Assembly (NCBI GenBank): GCA_949825025.1
Contig: OX463779.1
Span: 46,521,284 to 46,585,283, forward strand
Direction of reading: 5' to 3'
Source: Siphlonurus alternatus
Taxonomy: Eukaryota; Arthropoda; Insecta; Ephemeroptera; Siphlonuridae
DNA length: 64,000 nt
Notes under the pieces: model-generated
What the model saw: the letters and a program-made list of their open reading frames with translations, nothing else
What the model was told of the DNA's origin: nothing
Database searches by the model: none
Translations under genes and position numbers: made by a program
Shown: one piece after another, positions 1 to 10,486 of the stretch
Layout of the letters: every line of letters starts with the position of its first letter
Numbering within the stretch: the first letter of the stretch is position 1

Positions 1-216
1 AGTTTTCAGATTTTTTAGAGTCCGGGAACTTTTTTTTTTAAAATATTAAAAGTACAAAAAACGAGACGTCTCTTGACGCCTCTCTTCTTTAAAGAATAGG
101 ACCTAAAAAGGGCTTGGGTTCAAATCCAACCTCGGAAAAACTTTTTAGCAATACTTTCCAGGCTCTAAAAAAATCTGAAAAAAATCAGAGTGACATAACT
201 TTGCACCCTCTATTCA
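1..216. repeat. Family N inverted-repeat element with tRNA-like B box (window-truncated)
   Basis: Contains GGGTTCAAATCC (B-box form) and the end AAAATCAGAGTGACATAACT TTGCACCC. The matching copy at 13.7 kb starts with the inverse of this end. The left part may run off the window. Confidence 0.5.
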
Positions 217-869
217 TTTTTGCAATAAACAATTTTGAGGTCCATACTCTATTACTTTAGCAGCAGTCTTGCTCGCTACGTTAATTTTTAAATTTAGTGT
301 TAAGTTCTGATATTGATATAAGATTTCGCCCATAGCAAGAGACAACTCTTCAGCAACAATCGAGGTTCGAATGCGGCCGACCCAAGCTCAATGGCGCTAC
401 CGTCTTGACGTGTTTGCTGATGGAAAAAGGATTTTCTTCGATCGTACTTCGTTGAGAATACAGCACTTCTTAGGTAATTATAAAGCTGAAAAAGATTAAA
501 ATAATTAAGAAAAAAATCACGTATATATAGTTTAATTAATAATTACAATTCATTTTTATAAAGTTATAAAAACTTATCAGAATTCTAATGTAATATATTA
601 TTAAAATCATATTTATATTATGTTTTCAGTAATTAGGTAATTTCATTTCACTGAAAAAATTAGCATTAGAATTATAAATTATTATTAAAAAGAGTTACTA
701 TGAAGATTATTCTCATATCTTGACAAATAACAAAAACGATCGGCTGCAGGAATCATATATATAGCTTACAAGTTAATCCTTTACCAACAAGATTAGATAA
801 AATGAAAAAAAAAAAAAAAAAAAAAAAATGAAGAGGCTTTATCAGGTTTATTGATTTCACAATGTGACT

Positions 870-1139
870 GCCCGAGTTGAAATAAATGTCATCTTTTATT
901 CGCTATTAAGCTCTCCTCTACTCTAATTTTCCTATCATTTTGCAATATTTGTAGGAAAAAGGAGGGGAAAAGACGAGATTACGTCTTTTTTTCCTCTTTT
1001 TGAGCATAAAATGTTAGAAAGATTGTCTTCTTTTCATCCTTACTTTGAGCGAAGAGGAAATAAGATGTGTTTTTGAGGTAAAAAAGAATATGTTTAGACG
1101 TGTAAAGGATGAGTTGAAGACGAAATTTTTTAATTAGGG
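870..1139 (-). repeat. Family A inverted-repeat element (copy 1)
   Basis: One end reads CCCGAGTTGAAATAAATGTC; the other, read inward, CCCTAATTAAAAAATTTCGTC-like. Internal marks: TTTGAGCGAAGAGGAAATAA and GTTTAGACGTGTAAAGGATG. The length and imperfect terminal inverted repeats without an ORF fit a MITE. It lies just 5' of the first visible mesh exon. Confidence 0.7.
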
Positions 1140-1191
1140 TACAGCTCAGTTTTAGAACCTACAAAACTAACGTGACATTTGACCTTGGCAG

Positions 1192-1328
1192 GGGTGACTG
1201 TGTACACGCCCACCTACATCCTCAACCAGTCGGAGGTGATCATCATGTTCCAATCTGGTGCCGGAGTCGAGGTGGTGGAGAACCAGGGCTACATGACCGC
1301 CAGAGTCTACCTACCGTGGGCCTTCATG
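1192..1328 (+). CDS. mesh: mesh exon a (VWD domain, part)
   Basis: Acceptor AG at 1190-1191, donor GTGAGA after the Met codon. Two bases complete a codon begun upstream. The reading continues [11 protein letters not shown] and ends Y-L-P-W-A-F-M. The phase joins exon b on a codon boundary. Confidence 0.85.
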
Positions 1329-4300
1329 GTGAGAATTTAGCCCCTGCGGAGCGGCAACCCGCGGCACTAGAATGATCATCGAGTTGCATACTTTAAGGGG
1401 ACCTCAATTTGAATTGATTTCATATTCTCTCCAGATGTGCAACGTCTGTGATCTTTTTTACCTTATTTATTGAACACAGATCAATGTATCTATATAAAAA
1501 AATTACATACTATTAAATATAATATTATATACATATGAATATAAAATTAGATATATTAAAACATAATTATACAAAATTGTGTAAATCAATTAAATAGAAA
1601 TATAAATCAAAATCACTATACAATTACTATTTGAAATATGTTTATTTATCCAGTTACTTTGAATCACATCTCAATAAAAATTTGCAAAGCAGACAATTTA
1701 AAATGATAAGTGTCACATACTTGTTCAAATGATATTATTATATAAGCCTTATAAACTTTACAAAGAGGATATATTTAATATACTACTGGTCGTTCATCAG
1801 AAATACGAACAGTAATCGTGCACTTTCGACGATAATTTAAATCAATTTGATTACCTAATTAAAAACTAAATTATTTGCTTCAAAGAACCAAACCCGAGGA
1901 CTGTTCGGCAACTGGAGCTTTGACATCATGGACGACTTCACTCTCCCTGACGGTCGTCTGGCGGGGGTCAACCAGATCAACAACAACGAGGCCGTGCACA
2001 AGGACTTCGGAATACACTGTGAGTAGAAAAGTCATAAGTGCATTGAATTTTGAATTATGTGATAACTGTGAGTAGGAATGGCATAAGTACATTAAATTAG
2101 GTGATGACTTGTACAAATGTCACAAGAACACTCTTCGCCTTGGAAAATTTCTCACTTGCGGCCTTATTTTTTTTAGTATTATTTTTTTTTTCTTACAAGG
2201 ATACACCCCTAAAGCCGGTATTACACGATACAATTTCTCTAACTATTGCATACAATTTTTCCTTACAAGAAAACTTGAACTCCATTTGATTGTATGAAGA
2301 TGAAATTTTCTTGTAAGAAAATATTGTATGCAAAATTGCATCGTGTAATACAGGCTTAAGAGCTTATTAATCACTAAATGCCCTATGCTTTTTTTTTACG
2401 GGACATAGTAATTAACAAGGGCGCAAAGGGAATTTTTCCGAGGCGACAAATGTACATTGAGCTACATTACAATTGAACAGGAATGTCACAAGTCCATTGA
2501 AATACGATATAACTGTGCTTGCTTTGTCTTGCAGGGTTGCTCGAAGACAGAGAAGAACCGGACAAAGGAGGGTCGTTATTCTTGCATGAGTACACTCGAA
2601 CTTCGAGTTATTATGCCAATCGGACGTTTGAACCAGAGTATAGGATACGACCTGAAGATATAATTCCACCTAACAGGTAGATAAAAAAATAAATTAAAAA
2701 CGTATTTTTATGCAAGTAAAAAAAAATAAATAAATAAAAATAAATGAAGGCTACAGTCAGATTAATTTGAAATTCCCTCCGGAAGGAAGTAGCCGGCATT
2801 GTAAATTTTCCGGCTCTTCTGTGTGTAATTCAGATTTGAAGATTTGAAACTTTGCAGAGGGTTTTGTAATATAAAAACTGATTTATCAGTAACATTGCAA
2901 CGCTGAAATACGAATAGAAAAACCAGAAACTACTTCACACTTCCGGCTACTTCCGGAGGGAATATTACATAAACTTGACTAAATGTTTCCTCTAAATGTC
3001 TTCATTATTGTCCCTGACTGGTAGAGTGTGCTTTCAGGACACAGGACATCGACAGGGCGAACGAACTGTGTGGCGACTCGTACCAGTGCAAGTATGACTA
3101 CGCCCTGACGTTGAACCGAGACATGGCGCTCATTGGCAAGCGATTCCAGGATGATTTCGTGAACATCAAGGCGGAGAACATGCGGCCAGGTGAGAAAATT
3201 AGCAGGACGGTTGAGAAGTTTAGACTTGTCGAAATTAATTCTGTTGATTTTATACAGTTTTTTTTCTCACTGATGCTCTCTAATACCCCTCTCTCCTGTT
3301 TACATATTTCCTTTCCCGCTACTGAAATCTCTCCTGTCTTCATTCAATTATTATATTCCATTCTTCAAATGAATACATTTCTTTTAAGTTATATCACTTG
3401 ATTCATTTCCATCTAAAAACCATCTCTCTGGGCAGTGGTACATCCCATTATCCTTTCATTTTTCACTCGCCCTCTCGGTGACAGACTGGAGAGTATCCAT
3501 TACGGCGAAAGCCGTTTGTCACCTTCACAATCACCCTTCCGCAAGGAAGAATTTTTCCCATTACCTTCACCTTACAACCCGAGAAGATGTCTCGGTAGGC
3601 TCAGGATAGTTTTCATGTCAAGGGACAACACTACATGGGAACCTAACTAACTCAACATAAATCTAATGTCCTCAGTGACAACGTGCGGCGTGCTGGAGAC
3701 CCCGAGGTTCGGACGAAAGAGCAACTTTTTCTTCACGCCAGGCACCAAGGTGACCTTTGAGTGCAACCAGGACTTCGTGTTGGTGGGTGACCAGCGGCGA
3801 ACGTGCCTTCCTGAGGGACGCTGGGACCCTCCTGAGTTCGGCTACACCGAGTGCCTGCGTAAGTACACAAACAGGTTCTCCATTTCTTATTAACGGTGGT
3901 TTTCCATGGAGCGATGTCGAGCGGAGCGCACTTGCTTCAATTTCGTATGGCGGCCATGTTGGTGATAAAATCGATCCTCGCAAGGCGAGGAAATCCCGAG
4001 CCTCTGATTGGCTGCGGCACGAGATTTTCTCGCTTTCTTCGCTCCATGGAAATACACTTTAAAGCGTTTGATCGTATTATTAGTGACTAAGTTTTATTGG
4101 TTGATGATAATTAATGTGAGAAAAACTGTAATTAATTTCAGGTTCCTATAGAAGCTGATTAATATTTGTATGATCTAATATAAATTAATGTGCAGGATTT
4201 GTGGAATTCGAGTCTCGTCAAGCTTGGGTAACAATTGGTACTATTCTTGGAGTGATGGTACCAATATTACTGATACTTGGAGGTCTATTCTTATGCTATC

Positions 4301-7065
4301 GGAAGAAAGAGCGTCGTAACAGCGGCATGTCTTCTTGGCAATTCGTACGAGCAACCACCATGAAGAAACTCGGCAGCGACTCTCCAGATCAGACCACGGC
4401 CCTCAAGGGCAACAGTGAGGATTATGAAGACATGGATAGCGGGTTTGACTTCAAGCCGAGTCAGGGAACCCCGTCCCCACGTACCGACACCATTTCCCCA
4501 CCTGCCAGTACTCCGTCCCCACGTGCTGGTGATGCAGCCTCGCCCCCTGGTTCACATACCAATACATTCAGTAGCCGAGGTAGTAGCTGGGGCAAGCCAA
4601 GACGTTCATACGATGCTGTATACCGTACAAATGAACCACTGCCTGGTAAACCAAACGTGGAGTTCGAGAACAAGGTGTGGGATCTAGATGAAGAGAATGA
4701 AGCTGGTTCTGAACCTAATTCACCACTAGGCAGTGACATTGCCAGTACGCTGCGCAGTTCAGATTTAAGTACTCTGCGCAGTTCTGTAGCATCACCTCGA
4801 GGAAGTGATATACCATCTCCTACAAGACAAAATGCACCATCACCTTTATATGCATTACCTCAGAAACCAAAGAAGCAAACGTTGGTGTAAAAAATAATTA
4901 TAAATAATCCACAGACTGGTGACGTCACGCGGATATAACACGTTAATTAATATATACATATTAAAATATCTGAGTTTTATGGAATAGAAATTTGTCTGTG
5001 GCGTCTTATAAATGTTGTGTTCCTATATTTTAATTTTTGTTGTTTAATATTGTTCTCATTTTTTTATATTATCATTTGTATCATCTGTCAGAAAAATAAA
5101 TCAAAAACCTTTTAATACAATCAAATCTTCAATTAAAAAACATGGATAAGTTTCTATTCCACACTCAGTAAGCATGAATGTAATGATTTCTTCATCGCCA
5201 GCAGTCACCAGCGAATCAACTTCTTGATTAATAAATTTCCTCTTTTCTTGCTTTTGTGTGGAGTGGAAATTTTTCCATGTTTTTCAATTATCTTTCCATG
5301 GAGATATTTCCATTCCGCCTTCCTCGCTTCTGTAGCAGCTAGGGAGTTTTGTAGCCGAGCCATGCAGCCAGTTAAATATTGACACAGTACTTTCTTTCCC
5401 AGAAATTTCCAAGGACTTAAAGTGTTGTTCAGAACTACTTTGGAATCGGAACGGAAATGCTCTTGGCAATTAGGAAAATTCAAAATTTCCGATTATCAGA
5501 ACGAGCGAATTGGAAATAAATTATTTCCGTTTCCGACAGTTCTGGACGGTGCTTTAGGAAGTCATAATTATATTAATTATGCGATATTTAATAGCACTTT
5601 ATTTTCACATAAAAAATTAAAATAAATAGCAAAATATTATATTTATTTTACCAAATAGTTATAATTTTTATTTGTCTCTGTCTATACATTGAAAACTAGA
5701 AATACTCTTTATATTAGAAAAAAAAAAAAAGAAAAGTTCACACAAAATTCAAATGAAATAACCGAATTAAATTTATATTTATTGATGTATTGACTTCTGG
5801 TCTGCGGACCAAGCAGTCATTGCACGTAAAGCAATTGATGAATGAAGTATATAAATATATATAACGACGTTTCTCAATACCAGGATTTATAAGTGTTATT
5901 GATTTATGATGCTAACCATTGCAAAAGAAAAACTAAGTTATCTTCCTTCGTAAATTGCGTCCACAATATAGCTAAGTAACTAGAGGAATTAAATTCGAGG
6001 ATAAAAAAAAACTTAAATTTTCAAAACTAATAGCAGTTATTAAAAATAAACAGCACATTTAAAATAATTATATTAGCTGATGACAACGTTCAATAAAATA
6101 CGAAATTCAGAAACACTACTGTAAACCAGTTGTAATCCTCATGAGGCAATCTGAGGCCCTGAAAGGTCATGAACTTGACCTCACGTGTCACCACAGGCCA
6201 CCAGGAGTACGAGTCGCGCTCTGCGGGTATCACGTTCGGCATCATCCTGGCTGTGATCGTGCCCATTCTTCTGGGCATCCTCTTCGTGCTGTGGCGACGT
6301 AAGCAGCAGGACCAGGAGAGGCGTCGAGAGACAAAGGCCATCTCCGAAAGATTCAGGTGAGTCATGTTCTAGTGTCAAAGGTTCTTGCTTAGGGTAATAA
6401 ATGTAATGAAGCTAGATTTTCCAAACAAATCTTCTTCATTTCTGATGCATTTTACATCAAACTTGACATCAAAATTTCTTGAAAATTGAAGTAGGAATTT
6501 TTGGAACAAGTAATTAGTCTCGTACAATTACAGTTTTTTAATTCTTTTAGAAGGGTACAACCCCATCCCATAAGCTTAGAGCTCAAGGTGGAGTAATGTG
6601 TAGGGATAAAGGAGCTAGTTAGGAAAAGGATAGTTGGCCATGGCCTGTTATGCGTCCCAGTATTTGTTGAGGTGAGACTGAGGGAACCGTGGAAAACCTC
6701 AGTAAAAACGGACACCTCGAATTCTTATAAATGGACCAAAACTAATGAACTGTAATTTATAATATAAATACAACCCTTAAAAATATGCCAAATATACGGT
6801 ATATATTTATGATTTATGTATATATAGTTTTATACTATGTATAAATGCTACTGTATATAATATAGCAGGAAATCAATCGTTAATTTCATTCGTCTACCAC
6901 ATATGCAATCTTCACGAGCTGCTCCAATGGACGTGGCGCGAGACGAGCTGCAGTTAACATGAGCTCCACGTTTGCAGGCACCCCATGGAGCTGACGAGCC
7001 ACACGCGCACGTACGAAGTGGAGGAGGCAGAGGCGCTCAACAGACGAGAGACCGACGTCAACTGA
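1192..7065 (+). CDS. mesh: mesh (sushi/VWD septate-junction membrane protein), 3' part of gene, two alternative C-termini
   Basis: Mesh is a single-pass membrane protein of smooth septate junctions in arthropod gut and other epithelia, where it works with Ssk and Tsp2A (family knowledge). The window begins inside the gene, so the signal peptide, NIDO and AMOP regions lie upstream. Visible in order: the end of the VWD domain (key stretches VYTPTYILN and GLFGNWSFD), a linker rich in aromatic and acidic residues, one sushi/CCP domain with four cysteines and the Trp before the last one, then a transmembrane helix and cytoplasmic tail. Every exon has AG/GT borders and the phases join without a break. 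Reading with the 4196-4890 exon gives 479 residues in the window; with exons 6197-6356 and 6978-7065 it gives 330. SUSD2 is the vertebrate relative. The identity is firm from domain order and residues, though no database search was run. Confidence 0.86.
1886..2018 (+). CDS. mesh: mesh exon b (VWD domain, GLFGNW block)
   Basis: Acceptor AG at 1884-1885, donor GTGAGT. It encodes [13 protein letters not shown] then a DDFTLPDGR stretch. The GLFGNW motif is typical of VWD domains. One base is carried over to exon c, where it makes TGG (Trp). Confidence 0.87.
2181..2213 (-). mobile_element. 5S-derived SINE, 3' end remnant
   Basis: Reverse strand reads TTTAGGGGTGTATCCTTGTA followed by a poly(A)-like run, identical to the 3' end of the complete copy. 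It is sandwiched inside another foldback element in a mesh intron. Confidence 0.5.
2213..2356. repeat. Inverted-repeat element inside family E hairpin
   Basis: Ends AGCCGGTATTACACGATACA and TGCATCGTGTAATACAGGCT with a second internal inversion (CTTACAAGAAAA / TTTTCTTGTAAG). Confidence 0.65.
2535..2676 (+). CDS. mesh: mesh exon c (linker after VWD)
   Basis: Acceptor TTGCAG, donor GTAGAT. It encodes [13 protein letters not shown] followed by an aromatic and Arg-rich stretch ending EDIIPPN. Two bases are carried to exon d. The donor is weak after position +4, but the reading frame into exon d supports it. Confidence 0.83.
2754..2979. repeat. Family F Tc1/mariner-like MITE in a mesh intron
   Basis: Flanked by TA on both sides. 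The ends, CAGTCAGATTAATTTGAAAT and the inverted AGTCAAGTTTATGTAATATT, contain TTCCCTCCGGAAG and ACTTCCGGAGGGAA. TA duplication and CAGT-like tips are typical of Tc1/mariner. Confidence 0.7.
3038..3189 (+). CDS. mesh: mesh exon d (linker before sushi)
   Basis: Acceptor TTTCAG, donor GTGAGA. It encodes [20 protein letters not shown], with two cysteines, then [20 protein letters not shown]. The phase-1 join to exon e gives Val. Confidence 0.86.
3676..3858 (+). CDS. mesh: mesh exon e (sushi/CCP domain)
   Basis: Acceptor CCTCAG, donor GTAAGT. The 60 codons form a single sushi domain: a first Cys in TTCGVLE, a second in FECNQDF, a third in [10 protein letters not shown] and a fourth in YTEC. It ends with one base (C) that completes an Arg codon with either of two downstream exons, so this exon is the branch point for the alternative tails. 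Confidence 0.88.
3899..4056. repeat. Short inverted-repeat element in the mesh branch intron
   Basis: GTTTTCCATGGAGCGA at the left and TCGCTCCATGGAAATAC at the right. GC-rich interior with GGCGGCCATGTTGG. It lies between the sushi exon and the proximal tail exon. Confidence 0.6.
4196..4890 (+). CDS. mesh: mesh proximal alternative terminal exon: TM helix plus long Ser/Pro-rich tail
   Basis: Acceptor TGCAG at 4191-4195; the stop is TAA. After [11 protein letters not shown] comes a hydrophobic helix of about 24 residues (start [10 protein letters not shown]), then basic YRKKERR as a stop-transfer. The roughly 190-residue cytoplasmic tail is rich in S-P and T-P pairs and carries acidic and tyrosine stretches ([13 protein letters not shown], then [13 protein letters not shown]). 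It ends in QTLV, a class I PDZ-ligand form (T-x-V at the last three positions). An AATAAA lies about 200 bases past the stop. The donor of exon e joins in frame. Confidence 0.82.
5095..5100 (+). terminator. polyadenylation signal, proximal mesh isoform
   Basis: AATAAA about 205 bases after the TAA of the proximal terminal exon, followed by a T-rich stretch. Confidence 0.5.
5770..5832 (+). repeat. Short dispersed repeat, copy 1
   Basis: ATTTATTGATGTATTGACTT then GGTCTGCGGACCAAGCAGTC, matching 59646-59706 with small indels. Confidence 0.55.
6197..6356 (+). CDS. mesh: mesh distal alternative exon: TM helix and juxtamembrane
   Basis: Acceptor CCACAG, donor GTGAGT. It encodes [10 protein letters not shown], a hydrophobic helix starting [16 protein letters not shown], then W-R-R-K-Q-Q and a charged ERRRET stretch. 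It uses the same entry phase as the proximal exon, and the two are alignable across E-(F/Y)-E-S-R and the helix. They therefore look like an exon duplication used alternatively. Confidence 0.85.
6548..6740 (-). mobile_element. 5S-derived SINE, 5'-truncated copy
   Basis: It contains only the body half (reverse strand: GAGGTGTCC, CTGAGGTTTTCCACGGTTCC, then the GGCCATGGCCAACTATCC region and TTAC(T/C)CC(A/G)CC end) and no 5S head. It lies in the last mesh intron. 5' truncation fits target-primed reverse transcription. Confidence 0.7.
6978..7065 (+). CDS. mesh: mesh distal last coding exon
   Basis: Acceptor TTTGCAG, with TGA at 7063-7065. It completes AGG (Arg) and continues [20 protein letters not shown], ending RRETDVN. 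The short acidic and Arg-rich tail carries no SP-rich region. AATAAA occurs 34 bases past the stop, but the 3' UTR could be longer. Confidence 0.83.
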
Positions 7066-7098
7066 AGAGGCGCCAAATTCAAATTTCATCACCACGAA

Positions 7099-7104
7099 AA
7101 TAAA
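7099..7104 (+). terminator. polyadenylation signal, distal mesh isoform (first candidate)
   Basis: AATAAA 34 bases after the distal TGA. A second AATAAA at 8257-8262, in a very AT-rich stretch, could serve a longer 3' UTR. Confidence 0.35.
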
Positions 7105-7329
7105 ACACATTCCTTGTAGAAACGTAGACTTATAACAAAAACTCTAGCATTTTAATTTCATTTCTTAAGTAAATTTTATCATGGTCATAATCTCGTCAAA
7201 AATTTCGTCTGTTTAGTTCTATCTACAAAGAATACATGCGATAAAATTCTATTATGTTGCATAACATTAAAGAGTTGAACAATCATTACATGTTAAGTAA
7301 GTGGCCGGATTGGGGGTCATCTTATAAGT

Positions 7330-7547
7330 CGGATCCACATGGCGACAACGGCGATGTGACGCGATTTTGACGCAAAAGCTGTGAAATCCTATGCGGTGAG
7401 CGAATTCGCCAAGTTGCGGCAGCGAATATCGCATTAATTATAGATGCTTTTTTTTCACCAAATATGGCCGCCAATGGATGTCGCAGCAAGTGCGCATTAT
7501 TCGCTTCGCGTCGCATGATGAAAAATCGCCATGTGAATCCGCCTTTA
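7330..7547. repeat. Family C inverted-repeat element
   Basis: Left CGGATCCACATGGCGACAAC, right AAAATCGCCATGTGAATCCG; inside, AGCTGTGAAATCCTATGCGG and AATATGGCCGCCAATGGATG. Downstream of mesh. Confidence 0.7.
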
Positions 7548-7588
7548 GATTAGTTTTTCATCACACGTTCAAAAATATTAAATTGTTA

Positions 7589-7689
7589 AACTGGTCGTCA
7601 CTTAAAGTTGATATGACGTCACGAACCTTTTCCTTTATCCTCTAATACCATACTAATGACGTCACATCAACTTTAGCTGACAACTAGCC
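7589..7689. repeat. Foldback with two internal TGACGTCA sites
   Basis: Arms AAAGTTGATATGACGTCA (7605-7621) and TGACGTCACATCAACTTT (7657-7674) surround a 35-base loop; outer parts also pair (CTGGTCGTCA / TGACAACTAG). Confidence 0.65.
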
Positions 7690-8335
7690 TAGGGTATCAC
7701 TATGTATGTACAGTAATAAAGCCTAAAAACGTTCTGAATACAAGATGATAATTTAGAGCAAAATAATTTTTTTCGAAGTAATTTTTACTTAGAATAGATT
7801 ACGTGTTGAGTGCCTATAAAATTACATAATAACTAATAACTGTCGTTCGTCCCAAATGGTAGATTATCATTAATTTTCAATATTAGTAACTGACGGTAAT
7901 TTTTTATACATAAATATTTTGTACCAATATGTTTTTTAATAATAAAATTGTTTTTTGACATACTATAATAATAAATTCTTGTTTTGAAGTTGAAAAAATA
8001 TTTAAAATCATTTCAGTTTTATGTAAGATGGTTTCAACTTTGTGTATTTATGCAACGAAGCTTTTGTAAACCTATTAAATCTTCATAACAAATTGATAAT
8101 ATTGAATTTTTAAAAGTATACTTTAATTAAATATTAGCTATAATATGTAAATTTATATAATAAATAATATCATGTTTAACTAAATTTGTATTAATATAAT
8201 GTAAACAATGTTACATAAGTCTATTTATTTTGTAAGTTAAAATGTAATTTTCAATCAATAAACATGTTTTAAAAAAATTAAATCCGAATATATTTTATAT
8301 TTTTGTGGCAAAACTCTAATAACTAACAGAGATCT

Positions 8336-8589
8336 CCCTAGTTGAAAAATTACATCTTCAACTCGTTCTTTACTCATCTAAATCTAACCATTTTACTTCT
8401 AAAAAACATCTCATATCTTCTTCGCTCAAAGTGAGGATGAAATGAAGTCAATATTTCTAAGAGTCTCTAATAGTAATCTTGTCTTTTCCACTCCTTTTTA
8501 TCTCTAAAATAGTGCAAAATAAGAGGAAATTAGAAAAAAAGAAGAGCTCAATAGCAAATAAAAGATAAAAATTTATTTAAACTTGGGTC
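8336..8589 (+). repeat. Family A element (copy 2)
   Basis: Starts CCCTAGTTGAAAAATTACAT and ends in AACTTGGG; same internal order as the other copies. Confidence 0.7.
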
Positions 8590-10230
8590 CCTGATTTATT
8601 TTTTAGAAACTTGTACTATGTCACTTTACCTTCTAAAAAAAACAAGATTTAGATATTAAAGAAGGTAAACACATAAAATTAAAACTTCATAATATATTTT
8701 AATTTAAAAAATTCCATCTAGTTCTGAAAGAGTTCTCGTTTATCTCCCCTTAATGGTGGACTCGGACGAGCTATTGCTATGCTCCTTGCACATCACCGGC
8801 CACGTTTTATCGTCGGAGCAAAGACGTCGCTAAATTAAAAGAATGTCAACAAACGCTGGGAAATAAAAACTGGAGGAAAAGCAGCAGTTGGGTTTCTTGT
8901 CTCTGAAATTGGATTAGCTGCGCGCGGCTGCTCTTGCAAAATGATGAGTGTAGTTATAGAGCAAGCTTGGCTTCACAAGAAAGAGTGTAGTTAGAACAAG
9001 CGAGGCTCACGTCTTTCAGAAACAATAGGGCTTGGAGATAGATCACTAATTTATGTAAACATCAAGCGAACTCTATCAAAATTTTACCTTAAATAAAAAA
9101 AAACTCAATGTATTGCTTAAGAATGAATCTCAGTAGATTGATATCTCGCAATCGTTGTGCCTGAATGCAACAAGACTTGCAGGGGACTTATAACTCCCTA
9201 TCAATAGGTGGTATACAAATTTTGAAGCGAATCTGTCTTATCAGTTTTGTGAAAACTGAGGTAAAAGTTTAACATTGGCCTTATAGATGGAAACCGGAAA
9301 TGGAGCTATTATGAGAAAACTGTCAGATTTAATTTGCTCAAACCATAAACGATTAAGTTTTATAGAACATTCTCGATTTTTAAAAAAATATTTCATTCGA
9401 TTCTGTATAGTAGAAAAATATTCTCTGACTCCAGCACTCACAGCAGTAACTGAGATTCATCATTAAGATATAATTGATGTTCATAAAGAACGTATACACG
9501 TATCATATCGACTATTATAGAAGACTTGTGATCAGATTTAATTTAAATGCTGTTTAATTTGTCTTCATGTAACACAATTAAATTCAAAATTCTTAATTAA
9601 TTCCATTCATCCTACAATTATGATGTATGCTTAGGTTTTTAAGACAGATCAAAGTTGTAATATGAGGTAACAATAAAATTAAGCTAGGCTTAAAAATATA
9701 CAGTATAAAATTTAACCTAATTTCATTAATATATTTGACAAAAAGTTTAATTTCTCTTACTTAAAATATTAAAATTAGTGTAAATTTTCTAGCCCACAAT
9801 TTAATTATTTTTTACAAGTAATTAATTTGCCAGTCTTACATAATTGATGAGTTTGTTTGGGTCCGGTAAATTAGCCGCAATCTACCTGCCCTTGTGATGA
9901 GGGCCTTCTCTGACGTCTTGAGGCTGAATATTTCATGTGTCTACAGGGAAATCAGCAGCCAGATTGCTGCCAGCTGATTTCTTATGCACAAGTTGATGTG
10001 ACAGGACTCACCATGAGGCTTGTTTTGGTCCATGTAGATTGTATGAGCTGATAGCTGTTGTTGTGTAGCTGCTATTGTCAGTGAACTTTTCGCACGATAT
10101 CAAGTTTCTTGGTCATTGTTGTAACTTTTTAACATGAGAGAGTATGAGGAACATGAATGAGTTGTTTCTTATTGTCAAGAACATAATATATTGTATATAC
10201 TACAAGTATCATCATAATATGTAAACATGT

Positions 10231-10486
10231 CCCTAGTTGAAAAATTACGTCTTCAACTCATCTTTTACACGTCTAAACCTAATCTTTTTACCTCTAAAAC
10301 ACGTCTTATTTCCTCTTCACTCAAAGTGAAGATGAAATGAATTTTATGTTCAAGAAGAGGAAAAAAACAACATAATCTCGTCTTTGTCACCTCTTTTCTC
10401 CTCTAAAATTGTGCAAAATAAGAGGAGAAAAGACAAGAAGAAAGCTTAATAGCGAAGAACAGATAAAATTTATTTAAACTCGGGGT
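10231..10486 (+). repeat. Family A element (copy 3)
   Basis: Starts CCCTAGTTGAAAAATTACGT and ends TTTAAACTCGGGG. One of the best preserved copies. Confidence 0.75.

Larger units (their letters stand above)
2126..2460. repeat. Family E hairpin split by a SINE tail and a second element
   Basis: The left part ACTCTTCGCCTTGGAAAATT and right part TTTTTCCGAGGCGACAAATG are the two ends of the family E hairpin seen intact at 46.5 kb. Between them lie a 5S-SINE remnant and an inverted-repeat element (2213-2356). Located in a mesh intron. Confidence 0.65.
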
